Origin: Rhodocyclaceae bacterium
Lineage (GTDB): Bacteria > Pseudomonadota > Gammaproteobacteria > Burkholderiales > Ga0077523
NCBI GenBank assembly: GCA_020248405.1
Contig: JADCHQ010000013.1
Span: 1-60,285, forward strand
DNA: 60,285 nt
Direction: 5' to 3'
The notes under the pieces are model-generated. The model saw nothing but the letters and a program-made list of their open reading frames with translations. It was not told the origin of the DNA and did no database searches. Position numbers and translations under genes: made by a program. Positions 53,229-60,285 of this stretch are shown piece by piece. How positions within the stretch are numbered: position 1 is the first letter of the stretch; each line of letters begins with the position of its first letter.

Positions 53229-54158
53229 TCAGGATGCGGCGCAGAGAAAGGCCTCGTAGTCGCGCGCGAAGTCAGCCGGGCGCTGGAAGAAAGGCAGCGC
53301 GCCGCAGCCCTCGTAGACCGCGAAGCGCCAGTTGGGGCGGCCGGCTAGCTGCCCCTTCCAGCCGTAGTCGGTGAAATCGCCCACGGTGCCGTGGCTCATC
53401 CACACTGGCAGCCGCAGCGATTCGTACAGCGCGTTGGCATCGCGCGAGAACAGAAAGCCCGACACGAAGAAGAACGGCGCGTGCTCCGCCCCTGGCTGGC
53501 GCGTGGCGAGACAGTCGTAGGCCCACAGGTCCTCGTCGATGGTGCTCGCGCCGAAGGTCTTGCGCAGGAAGAAGCGGATCGACTTCGGGTGGGTGAGCGC
53601 GCGAAACAGCGGACCAGACCACAGCGGCAGGGTGAACACCTTGTGCAGCCAGGGCATGCCCAGGTGAGAACCAGGCGGCCCGCGGCGCGGCGCGCTGCGG
53701 CCGAAGGAGGTGGGCGAGGCCAGCGCCACGGTGCGGAAGCGCTCCGGGCGCTCCACCGCCGCGCGCGCCACGAACTCGCAGCCCAGCGACACGCCGAGCA
53801 CATCCACCGGCACGGTTCCGTGGCGCGCCGCGATGGCATCCAGGGCGTCGTGAATGGCGTCGGTCATGAGCCGCGGCGTGTAGGGGCGGTCGGAGCGGTC
53901 GGACAGGCCGAAGCCGGGAAGGTCGGGCGCGTACACCGCCCGGCGCGCGGCGAAATGCTCGAACACCGGGCGGAGCTCGTAGGCCGAGCCGGCGGCGTTG
54001 ACGCTGTGGATCAGCAGCAGGGGCGGCACGCCCGGCTGGGCTGGCCCGGCCGCGTAGAGCGTGACGGGTCCGGCGGCGCCGCTCAGGACGATGCGTTCGC
54101 CGGGCACGGCGGGGGGCAGCGGGCGGGATTGCGCGGGGAGCTTCATGGACCGGTTCAT
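53229..54158 (-). CDS. Alpha/beta hydrolase-fold protein lacking the usual catalytic His
   Basis: The 309-residue protein has an alpha/beta-hydrolase core: LLLIHSVNAAGSAYE near residue 48, YAPDLPGFGLSDR near residue 75 and the nucleophile elbow LGVSLGCEF near residue 120. The acid could be Asp in HGTVGDFTDYG. Where the family has G-x-GH followed by a hydrophobic residue and Pro, this protein has EGCGALPFFQRP, with Ala (codon GCG) in the His place. It may be inactive as a hydrolase or use a different residue. It is convergent with the importer operon. Confidence 0.8.
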   Translation of the reverse strand: MNRSMKLPAQSRPLPPAVPGERIVLSGAAGPVTLYAAGPAQPGVPPLLLIHSVNAAGSAYELRPVFEHFAARRAVYAPDLPGFGLSDRSDRPYTPRLMTDAIHDALDAIAARHGTVPVDVLGVSLGCEFVARAAVERPERFRTVALASPTSFGRSAPRRGPPGSHLGMPWLHKVFTLPLWSGPLFRALTHPKSIRFFLRKTFGASTIDEDLWAYDCLATRQPGAEHAPFFFVSGFLFSRDANALYESLRLPVWMSHGTVGDFTDYGWKGQLAGRPNWRFAVYEGCGALPFFQRPADFARDYEAFLCAAS

Positions 54159-54311
54159 GGGCGCATGCTCTCACGGGAAGAGGCCGGTGCGAAATGCGGG
54201 GAGACGCGCTGGCGTGCGTCGCGCGCCGGCCACGGGCCAATGCGTCGGGACAACACCCGGGGTTTCTAGCAGATTTCCCCGTACTGGCCACCACAACGAA
54301 CAAGTGCCCCC

Positions 54312-55580
54312 ATGCGCCTTCGTCGCCAACCCGAAAACTGCCCGACGGAGGCGGCGCGCCGGCGGGCCGGCGCGGCCCTGGCCTGGCTGGGCATGACCCT
54401 GCTGGTGCTCGCGGGCTGCACCAACACCCTGCACATCAAGCACGACCTGCTTCCCTCTTCGCGGAGCCAGGCGATGGTGTCCTCCTGGCCGCTCACGGTG
54501 GGAGTCTACGTGGCACCGCAGGCGCGTGGCTTCGAGGCCAAAGCGGGCCTGTGGCGCCTGCCCGCCGGGCCCGTCATGGCCCACGATTTCGAATGGGCGG
54601 TTCGTCAAATGTTCGACCGCGTCGTCAGTCTCGAAGAACCGCCCCGTCCCGGGACCATGCGCCCGGGCCTCTCCGGCGCTCTATCGCTTGAAGCCGTCCA
54701 GTACGACCCCTTCCTGTACAACTCCGCGGATCCCGGAGCCTTGGACAACGCGGGCTTGCGCTACCACCTCCGGCTCGCCAACGCCCAGGGAGAAACGATG
54801 GACGAGTGGTCCCTGCGCAGTGCTGAAATGCTATGGGACGCGCAGGACAGCAGTACGGTTTCCCTGATCCAATCGCAGGGCACCGGTTTCGCCTACATGA
54901 TGCGCAACCTGATAGCCGAGATGATGGTGCGGTTCGATGCCCGGCCCACCGTGCGCGCCTGGCTGGACGCCCAAGGCGCCACGGGGCGCCTGGAACCCGC
55001 CCTGCGCGCTACTGCCCCCGCATCCACGGCGCCGCAGCGCATCCTGGTGCTGCCCGACCTGGACCGCTGGCTGCACACCGATGCCAGCCGGCCGCTGCAA
55101 TGCCTTGGACGCACCCTGGGGCAACTGGGCCAGCATCTGGAACTGCTTCCAGCCTCGGTGGTGCGACTGGACTTCTACCCGTGGCTCGAACCATCCACGG
55201 GGCCCCGAACCGCGGACTCGCTGCACCGCTGGTTCAAGTCTCCGGCGATACAGACTCACGCCCGCGCCCTTGGCATCCGCCACATGCTGGTCTTCACGGG
55301 CGCCACCGACACCGACATCTCCCGCGGCGGCATTCTGTGCGGCGCCGGGTATGGCGGCGGCGGTTGCGTAGGCTTCGCCTGGGGTGAGCGAAACACCGCG
55401 TTCCGCGTCAATCTGCTGCGGGACGTCTTCGACGGCAAGGACGTGGATGTGGTTTCCGAAACCACGGGTGCCGTGCTGGTACCCGCCTTCGGGCTTCCAA
55501 TCCCCATCATCGCCGCCACCGAAAGCACCGCCTGCCGGCGGCTGCGCAGGGCACTGACGGAGGCCCTGGCATCGCCCTAG
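54312..55580 (+). CDS. Lipoprotein of unknown function
   Basis: The 422-residue protein has a lipoprotein signal peptide: a positive start, a hydrophobic stretch and the lipobox LVLAGC (Cys about residue 36). I do not recognise the remainder. It appears to have two parts. Residues 40-220 include VGVYVAPQARGFEAKAG and contain several Trp. Residues 240-420 include RILVLPDLDRWLH, GIRHMLVFTGATDTD and a Gly/Cys-rich CGAGYGGGGCVGFAWGE. It should be anchored in the outer membrane or periplasm. The next gene is 148 bp away and probably not co-transcribed. Confidence 0.75.
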   Translation: MRLRRQPENCPTEAARRRAGAALAWLGMTLLVLAGCTNTLHIKHDLLPSSRSQAMVSSWPLTVGVYVAPQARGFEAKAGLWRLPAGPVMAHDFEWAVRQMFDRVVSLEEPPRPGTMRPGLSGALSLEAVQYDPFLYNSADPGALDNAGLRYHLRLANAQGETMDEWSLRSAEMLWDAQDSSTVSLIQSQGTGFAYMMRNLIAEMMVRFDARPTVRAWLDAQGATGRLEPALRATAPASTAPQRILVLPDLDRWLHTDASRPLQCLGRTLGQLGQHLELLPASVVRLDFYPWLEPSTGPRTADSLHRWFKSPAIQTHARALGIRHMLVFTGATDTDISRGGILCGAGYGGGGCVGFAWGERNTAFRVNLLRDVFDGKDVDVVSETTGAVLVPAFGLPIPIIAATESTACRRLRRALTEALASP

Positions 55581-55728
55581 GGCCAGCCGGCAACGGCCGC
55601 GGGCCAAGCAGGCCAGGGCGGCGAGGGGCAATGGCGCAGCGCAACGCGACAGGGCGCGCTGTTTCGGGCATCTTCCCGGCATGCCGCTTCAGACGGCCGC
55701 AAACCCCACACCCCACAGAGGAGATCCC

Positions 55729-56586
55729 ATGCCCCTTCGCCGCTTTGCCGTGCCCATTCTGCTCGCGGGCCTCGCCCCCGCCTTTGCGCCCGTCGCGGCG
55801 GCCGAGGGGACACCCGGTTCGGTGTTCCGCGACTGCCCGGCCTGCCCCGAGATGGTGGTGATCCCCGCCGGGCGCTTTGCCATGGGCTCGCCCGAGGATG
55901 AAAAGGGGCGCGACGATGACGAGGGGCCGGTGCACGAGGTCACCATCGCCAAGCCCTTCGCCCTGGGGCGCTTCGAGGTGACCTGGGACGAGTGGGCCGC
56001 CTGCGTGAAGGACCACGCCTGCGAGGACGCGCCCGACGAGGGCTGGGGACGCGGCCGCCGCCCGGCCATCAACATGAGCCACCACCAGGCCGAGGCCTAC
56101 GTGAAGTGGCTCGCCAAGGCCACCGGCAAGCCCTACCGCCTGCCCAGCGAATCCGAGTGGGAGTACGCGGCGCGCGCCGGCAGCAGCGCCGCCACGCCCT
56201 GGGGCGCCAGCGCGGCCGACGCCTGCCGCCACGGCAACATCTACGACCGCGACTCCGAAGCGAAGTACATGTTCCAGTGGAAGCCCCTGCCCTGCGCCGA
56301 TGGCCAGGTGGAGACCGGCCCGGTGGGCGGCTACGCCGCCAACGCCTTCGGCCTGCACGACATGATCGGCAACGTGTTCGAGTGGACGGCCGACTGCTAC
56401 CTGCCCTCCTACGCGGCAACGCCGGCCGACGGCACGCCCAACACCGCCGGGCCGTGCTTCAAGCGCATGGCCCGCGGCGGGAGCTGGAACATCTTTCCTC
56501 AGTGGCTGCGGTTCGCCTACCGCTACGGCATCGAGCCGGTGAAGGGCAGCAACAACGTGGGGCTGCGCGTGGCGCGGGACCTCTAG
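55729..56586 (+). CDS. Formylglycine-generating-enzyme (SUMF1)-family secreted protein
   Basis: The start at 55729 has AGAGGAGA in front. The 285-residue product has a signal peptide (to about residue 25). A FGE-sulfatase domain follows: FRDCPACPEMVVIPAGRFAMGSPEDEKGRDDDEGPVHEVTI, then YRLPSESEWEYAARAG near residue 140, GNVFEWTADCYLPSY near residue 215 and MARGGSWNIFPQWLRFAYR near residue 250. I see no FGE-type pair of catalytic cysteines in the C-terminal part, so a non-sulfatase role, as in many bacterial relatives, is likely. No sulfatase gene is nearby. Confidence 0.87.
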   Translation: MPLRRFAVPILLAGLAPAFAPVAAAEGTPGSVFRDCPACPEMVVIPAGRFAMGSPEDEKGRDDDEGPVHEVTIAKPFALGRFEVTWDEWAACVKDHACEDAPDEGWGRGRRPAINMSHHQAEAYVKWLAKATGKPYRLPSESEWEYAARAGSSAATPWGASAADACRHGNIYDRDSEAKYMFQWKPLPCADGQVETGPVGGYAANAFGLHDMIGNVFEWTADCYLPSYAATPADGTPNTAGPCFKRMARGGSWNIFPQWLRFAYRYGIEPVKGSNNVGLRVARDL

Positions 56587-56611
56587 GCGCGGCGATCCGC
56601 GCCCACGCGGT

Positions 56612-57100
56612 TCACGGCCCGGGGCCCGCGGGCGCCTCGGGCGGGTCTTCGCCGCTGCTCAGGCGGCGCACCACCAGCTCGCTGAAGCCCGTGTCCGCAT
56701 CGAACTGCCGCGACAGCGCCCAGTCCGGCAGCGCCGCCAGCAGCACTTCGGCGGTGGTCCGAATGATGTTGCCGGGGCTCGCATGGCCGCCCCACACGCG
56801 GCCGTCCACACCAGCAACCACCATGTGCAGATGGCTGCCCTGCGCGGTGATGGTGCCCGACAGGCTCACGATCTCGAAGGGCCCGCCCAGGGCGGTGTCT
56901 TCCCGCGCGCCGGCGAACCGCAGCCGCGGGTCGCTCAGGCTGCCGATGCCGCAGATCGCGAAGGCGCCGGGCCACCGCGCGGCGCGCACGGCCTCCTCCA
57001 GGCCCCGCCTGAGATCCTCACCGGGGCGCAGCCGCACGGGCAGGCTCATCACGCCACGCCTGGGCTCTGGAGCCGCTGGCTCGCGCGCGTCTGGTGCCAT
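56612..57100 (-). CDS. PPC/DUF296 domain protein
   Basis: The start at 57100 follows GAGGAGCC. The 162-residue protein carries the PPC (plants and prokaryotes conserved, DUF296) fold: LPVRLRPGEDLRRGLEEAVRAARWPGAFAICGIGSLSDPRLRFAG (residues 20-66), then FEIVSLSGTITAQGSHLHMVVAGVDGRVWGGHASPGNIIRTTAEVLL. The conserved metal-site-type His residues in HLH and GGH are present. Bacterial members are often trimeric and of unknown role; plant relatives are fused to AT-hooks. It follows the methyltransferase gene by 11 bp. Confidence 0.85.
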   Translation of the reverse strand: MAPDAREPAAPEPRRGVMSLPVRLRPGEDLRRGLEEAVRAARWPGAFAICGIGSLSDPRLRFAGAREDTALGGPFEIVSLSGTITAQGSHLHMVVAGVDGRVWGGHASPGNIIRTTAEVLLAALPDWALSRQFDADTGFSELVVRRLSSGEDPPEAPAGPGP

Positions 57101-57111
57101 GACAAGGCTCC

Positions 57112-57762
57112 TCAGGAACCGCCCCGCCTCTGGCACGGGCGCGGAGACAGGGTGAACATCTGCACCTGGAAAGGCTTGGCGCTCACCGATGCCACGGTGC
57201 GTGACTCGACCTGACGGTAACCCCGCGCCCGCGCAACCCGCAGCAAATCATCCGGCGGCACCAGGCGCATCACGCCCGCCACCGGCTGGAGGCTGGCATA
57301 GGGCGAGGGCGACAACCGCCCGTGGGCATGGCTGGGCAGTTGCAGCACCGTCAGCAGCGTGCCGCCGGGCCGTAACAGTGCAACGGTGTTCGCCATGGCC
57401 GCTTCCACGTCCACGTACTCCAGCACGAGCCCCAGGAACAGCAGGTCCACGGGCGCGAAGCGCACCTCGCTGGTCTGGATGTCGCCCGCGATCACCTCCA
57501 GGCTTTCGAAGCGATGGCCGAACCGGGCACTCACCGCCGCGCAGAAGCGCGGGTTCAAATCCACCCCCACCACCCGCACGCCGGCCGGAATGCGCTCGAA
57601 CCCGTTGCCGCCCGCGCACCCGAGCACCGCGACCGAACCTGGCCGCACGCGCTCCAGCGCCTGCGCGAGGATGCCCGACAGCATCTGCGCCTGCTCGACG
57701 CCCTGAAACGCCATGTGGCCCTCGTAGTCCTCCAGGGGCACATGGAGCCAGGGGCTGGTCAT
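57112..57762 (-). CDS. Class I SAM-dependent methyltransferase
   Basis: The start at 57762 (MTSPWLHVPLEDYEGHM) is chosen because the domain begins here; ATGs further upstream add low-complexity sequence. The 216-residue product has the SAM-binding motif SVAVLGCAGGNGFERI near residue 45, the acidic loop VVGVDLNPRF near residue 68 and motif IV around APVDLLFLGLVLEYVD near residue 110. The substrate is unknown. It is divergent from the PanB-like gene. Confidence 0.82.
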   Translation of the reverse strand: MTSPWLHVPLEDYEGHMAFQGVEQAQMLSGILAQALERVRPGSVAVLGCAGGNGFERIPAGVRVVGVDLNPRFCAAVSARFGHRFESLEVIAGDIQTSEVRFAPVDLLFLGLVLEYVDVEAAMANTVALLRPGGTLLTVLQLPSHAHGRLSPSPYASLQPVAGVMRLVPPDDLLRVARARGYRQVESRTVASVSAKPFQVQMFTLSPRPCQRRGGS

Positions 57763-58066
57763 GGCCTGCCAGCCCATCGCCGCGTGGCGGCCGTCGAGCA
57801 GGTTTCGTGAGGGACGTTTCGCGAGCCCATGGCGAAAGTTTCGCAGGCCCGCAGCGCGATTTCCAGCCGTGGCAAGACCAGATCGTTGCGGTGAGCCGTG
57901 AAACGCACTGGCCGGGGTTCGAAAACCCCCGGCTGCGGGCACCGCGCGCGCATCGGGCGGAGCGCGGCACGTGCCGGTGTTCGCCGCCCCCGTGCGCCAT
58001 GCGGCCATGTGCCGCCCCGCGCTACACTGCCCCGACAGTTCCCATCACCAGCAAGGAGACAGCACC
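57763..58066. other. Divergent intergenic region
   Basis: This 304-bp gap between the methyltransferase and the PanB-like gene contains no supported gene. A hairpin with 7-bp arms (57911-57917 and 57927-57933) is present. No convincing promoter pair was found, apart from the AAGGAG ribosome-binding site just before 58067. Confidence 0.5.
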
Positions 58067-58972
58067 ATGGCGAGCCACGCCACCGGAGACGGCGGAATCC
58101 CGCCGCGGGATGCCGCGCAGCGCGGCCTGAAGCGCGTCATGGGCCTGGGCGGCGCCTACGGCACGCGCAACTACACCGTGAGGGACCTGCGCGACGCCAA
58201 GGGCAAGCGGGTGCTGTGCGAGACCCTGCCCTTCACCCCCGAGGAGGCCGCCGCCGCCGAGGAGGCCGGTATCGACACCATGAAGGTGCGCTTCGACCCC
58301 AAGCGCCCGGAACTGGCCGCCGCCCTGCGCAAGGCCGCGCCCAACACCTTCATGTCCTTCTCCGTGCCGCTGGTGGCCGCGGCCAGCGAAACCGAGGCGG
58401 TGCGCCTGGCCTACACCGCCATGGAGCTGGGGGCCGACGCCATCATGTGCCAGTGGTCGCCGCGCTTCATCCGCGCGGCCGCCGAAGCCGGCGTCCCCGT
58501 GCAGGGCCATGCCGGGCTGGTGCCGCGCAAGAGCACCTGGACCGGCGGCCTGCGCGCCGTGGGCAAGACCCTCGAAGAGGCGCTCTGGGTGCTGGAAGAG
58601 GTCAAGCGCATCGAAGAGGCCGGCGCCTGGGCCGTGGAGGTGGAAGTGATTCCCGCGCCGCTGCTGGCGGAGATCACGCGCCGCACCACGCTGCTCACCT
58701 CCTCCATCGGCGCTGGCAGCGGCGGCGACATCCAGTTTCTGTTCGCCGAGGACATCCTCGGCAACAACGGCCCGCCCTACCCGCGCCACTCCAAGCAATA
58801 CCGAGACCTGCACAAGATGCGCCTGGCCATGCAGGCCGAGCGCGTGGGCGGCTTCCGCGACTTCATCGCCGACGTGCGCAGCGGCGGCTTCCCCGGCCCC
58901 GGGCATGTCATCGACGCGCCCGAGGGGTTGATGGAAGCGTTTTTGGAGCGGGTTGGGAAGTCAGGCGGCTGA
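58067..58972 (+). CDS. PanB-like (ketopantoate hydroxymethyltransferase superfamily) protein
   Basis: The start at 58067 has AAGGAG in front. The 301-residue protein aligns with PanB over GADAIMCQWSPRFIRAAAEAGVPVQGHAGLVPRKSTWTGGLRAVGKTLEEAL, WAVEVEVIPAPLLAEIT and SSIGAGSGGDIQFLFAEDILG. The PanB residues that bind magnesium are missing: GDSLG is replaced by VRFDP, ADLPF by SFSVP and KIEGG by MCQWS. The Glu in the ECVP-like VEVIP is kept. The protein is therefore a divergent member of the PEP-mutase/isocitrate-lyase-like superfamily, and pantothenate synthesis is doubtful. No panC or panD gene is near. Confidence 0.75.
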   Translation: MASHATGDGGIPPRDAAQRGLKRVMGLGGAYGTRNYTVRDLRDAKGKRVLCETLPFTPEEAAAAEEAGIDTMKVRFDPKRPELAAALRKAAPNTFMSFSVPLVAAASETEAVRLAYTAMELGADAIMCQWSPRFIRAAAEAGVPVQGHAGLVPRKSTWTGGLRAVGKTLEEALWVLEEVKRIEEAGAWAVEVEVIPAPLLAEITRRTTLLTSSIGAGSGGDIQFLFAEDILGNNGPPYPRHSKQYRDLHKMRLAMQAERVGGFRDFIADVRSGGFPGPGHVIDAPEGLMEAFLERVGKSGG

Positions 58973-59118
58973 TGGCGCAGGTCGCGCCAAGGCTCGCGCC
59001 GGCTCTTGGGGTGCGGGCTGGGCACCGCCCCGCTCGGAGGGGTGCCTGGAAACAAACTCCGGGCAGGTTCGGCAAGGGCACAACCGATCATGGCAATGAA
59101 CCTTCCGGATGTGCCGCA

Positions 59119-59147
59119 GTTTCAATCCGCGCTCGACCGACCGAGAC
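59119..59147 (-). repeat. Truncated terminal CRISPR repeat
   Basis: The sequence keeps GTTTCAATCCGCGC and then diverges (TCGACCGACCGAGAC), about 8 bp shorter than the normal unit. It is the outermost, most decayed repeat at the leader-distal end. Confidence 0.7.
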
Positions 59148-59171
59148 ACACGCCAAACTTGCTTCGCTGTT

Positions 59172-59208
59172 GTTTCAGTCCGTTATCGCCCCTTGAAGGG
59201 CGCGCGAC
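59172..59208 (-). repeat. Degenerate CRISPR repeat
   Basis: This 37-bp copy has substitutions in the left half (TTTCAGTCCGTTATCGCCCC) but keeps AAGGGCGCGCGAC. It is the second repeat from the decayed end, and the spacer after it (34 bp) has normal length. Confidence 0.85.
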
Positions 59209-60285
59209 CGCAGATCCGCGACGTGATCGGGCCGCGCGACTGGTTTCAATCCGCGCGCGCCCCGTGAAGGGCGCGCGACGAAGTCGCCGATAGCGTTTGT
59301 CCCCGCCGCAATCGTTTCAATCCGCGCGCGCCCCGTGAAGGGCGCGCGACGCAGCCCCTGCACGACGTTTCGGCCGATCTCGACGTTTCAATCCGCGCGC
59401 GCCCCGTGAAGGGCGCGCGACAAAATCACGGTATGGCTATCCCCTGCCGACAAAGCGTTTCAATCCGCGCGCGCCCCGTGAAGGGCGCGCGACCTAGGCG
59501 CGCTTTTTCTTTTGGCGTCAGCACTCCAAGTTTCAATCCGCGCGCGCCCCGTGAAGGGCGCGCGACCGGGCACAAAAATGCTGTCGCCCACGCGCATATC
59601 GCGGTTTCAATCCGCGCGCGCCCCGTGAAGGGCGCGCGACACGTTGGGGATTGAGGCAATCGCGTAGCGCCCGGGTTTCAATCCGCGCGCGCCCCGTGAA
59701 GGGCGCGCGACGCAGAGGGAAAGGGTTATCAATAAAAGCACCAGGAGTTTCAATCCGCGCGCGCCCCGTGAAGGGCGCGCGACGTTGCCCGCTCGGACAA
59801 TTCCCCTTCGTGCGTCAGGTTTCAATCCGCGCGCGCCCCGTGAAGGGCGCGCGACCACACCCGGCATTTCTGCGAGTCGGTGTTCAGCGTGTTTCAATCC
59901 GCGCGCGCCCCATGAAGGGCGCGCGACTCGCCAAGATCGAGCATGCCGCTGTGCAGGTCGCGTTTCAATCCGCGCGCGCCCCGTGAAGGGCGCGCGACCC
60001 AGACGATTGGCAGACCATCGCGGCGGGCAATGACGTTTCAATCCGCGCGCGCCCCGTGAAGGGCGCGCGACAAGTGCAATCAGCCGCATCGAGCACACCG
60101 TCACTGTTTCAATCCGCGCGCGCCCCGTGAAGGGCGCGCGACAAGAAAAAAACATGCAACAACAGATGCGCCAATCTGTTTCAATCCGCGCGCGCCCCGT
60201 GAAGGGCGCGCGACTGAACAGCACAGAGCGGTTGCGCAGCAGCTCGATGTTTCAATCCGCGCGCGCCCCGTGAAGGGCGCGCGAC

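Larger units (their letters stand above)
59119..60285 (-). CRISPR. CRISPR array (15 canonical repeats plus 2 degenerate, continuing past the window)
   Basis: A 37-bp repeat occurs in canonical form at 59243, 59314, 59385, 59457, 59530, 59604, 59675, 59747, 59819, 59891, 59962, 60035, 60106, 60178 and 60249; the last copy ends at the window edge. Complete spacers are 34-37 bp and all differ. The plus strand begins GTTTCAATCCGCGCGCGCCC and ends GGGCGCGCGAC. Read on the minus strand the repeat ends in GGATTGAAAC, the usual type I 3' handle, with a 9-bp GC stem around a 6-nt loop. It resembles type I-C repeats but is longer. The decayed copies are on the left, so the leader should be on the right, outside the window. 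Confidence 0.97.

Noticed and set aside
57911..57933. A tRNA T-arm-like element (GGTTCGAAA within a GC hairpin)
   Set aside because: The stem is out of register for a T-arm, and no acceptor, D or anticodon arm is nearby. It is treated as a simple hairpin.
59406..60224. Apparent proteins made of repeated SIRARPVKGAR or APFTGRARIET segments
   Set aside because: They are translations of the CRISPR repeats and spacers, not genes.

Overview
The window is high-GC chromosomal DNA that looks proteobacterial, probably from a free-living aerobic betaproteobacterium or a relative. The grounds are RbsABC- and Pot-type importers, a FadR-type GntR regulator, short c-type cytochromes, dense ATGA/GTGA gene overlaps, and many CoA-ligase, acyl-CoA dehydrogenase, thiolase and SDR genes. 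This assignment is an inference; no rRNA or tRNA gene was seen.

Left part (1-20.3 kb). A REP-associated Y1 transposase gene lies between two perfect 26-bp inverted repeats. A GFA-family gene follows. Then comes a leftward beta-oxidation-like operon: APH/LvaA-like kinase, quinone oxidoreductase, CoA ligase, acyl-CoA dehydrogenase, thiolase and a membrane-anchored zinc-protease-like protein. Next are an SDR, an XRE-type protein with a histone-H1-like tail, an aminotransferase, and a tightly coupled block of hydrolase, cytochrome c, XDH-type 2Fe-2S protein and cytochrome c that has no molybdopterin subunit. A mixed set of SDRs, hydrolases, a thioesterase and an EamA transporter completes this part.

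Central part (20.3-48.8 kb). This is the most interesting region. A GntR/FCD regulator (32365-33060) sits among operons that share an 11-bp palindrome, TTGTCCGACAA, found at three intergenic sites; at each there is a weaker copy 13 bp away, centre to centre. The putative regulon holds an RbsABC-like importer, surE, a thiolase/CoA ligase/thiolase/biotin carboxylase/acyl-CoA dehydrogenase operon, and a long leftward operon. That operon encodes two phosphohistidine-domain proteins (one a PPDK-like protein without the PEP/pyruvate barrel), two proteins I do not recognise, a CoA ligase, a biotin carrier protein, three tandem 485-residue carboxyltransferase-like proteins and a thiolase. All three carboxyltransferase-like proteins have Tyr where the family has the carbamylated Lys. 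Nearby are an ACAD10/11-like dehydrogenase, a histidine phosphatase, a DUF3237 protein and a FabL-like reductase. My hypothesis is an undescribed catabolic route in which a substrate such as a ketone, alcohol or hydroxyacid is phosphorylated and carboxylated, joined to CoA and cleaved by thiolase.

Right part (48.9-60.3 kb). A polyamine-type ABC importer is followed by an alpha/beta hydrolase lacking the usual catalytic His, a lipoprotein of unknown function, an FGE-sulfatase-family secreted protein, a PPC/DUF296 protein, a methyltransferase and a PanB-like protein that lacks the PanB metal ligands. The window ends inside a CRISPR array (37-bp repeat, 34-37-bp spacers). Its decayed end is on the left, so the leader and any cas genes should lie beyond the right edge.
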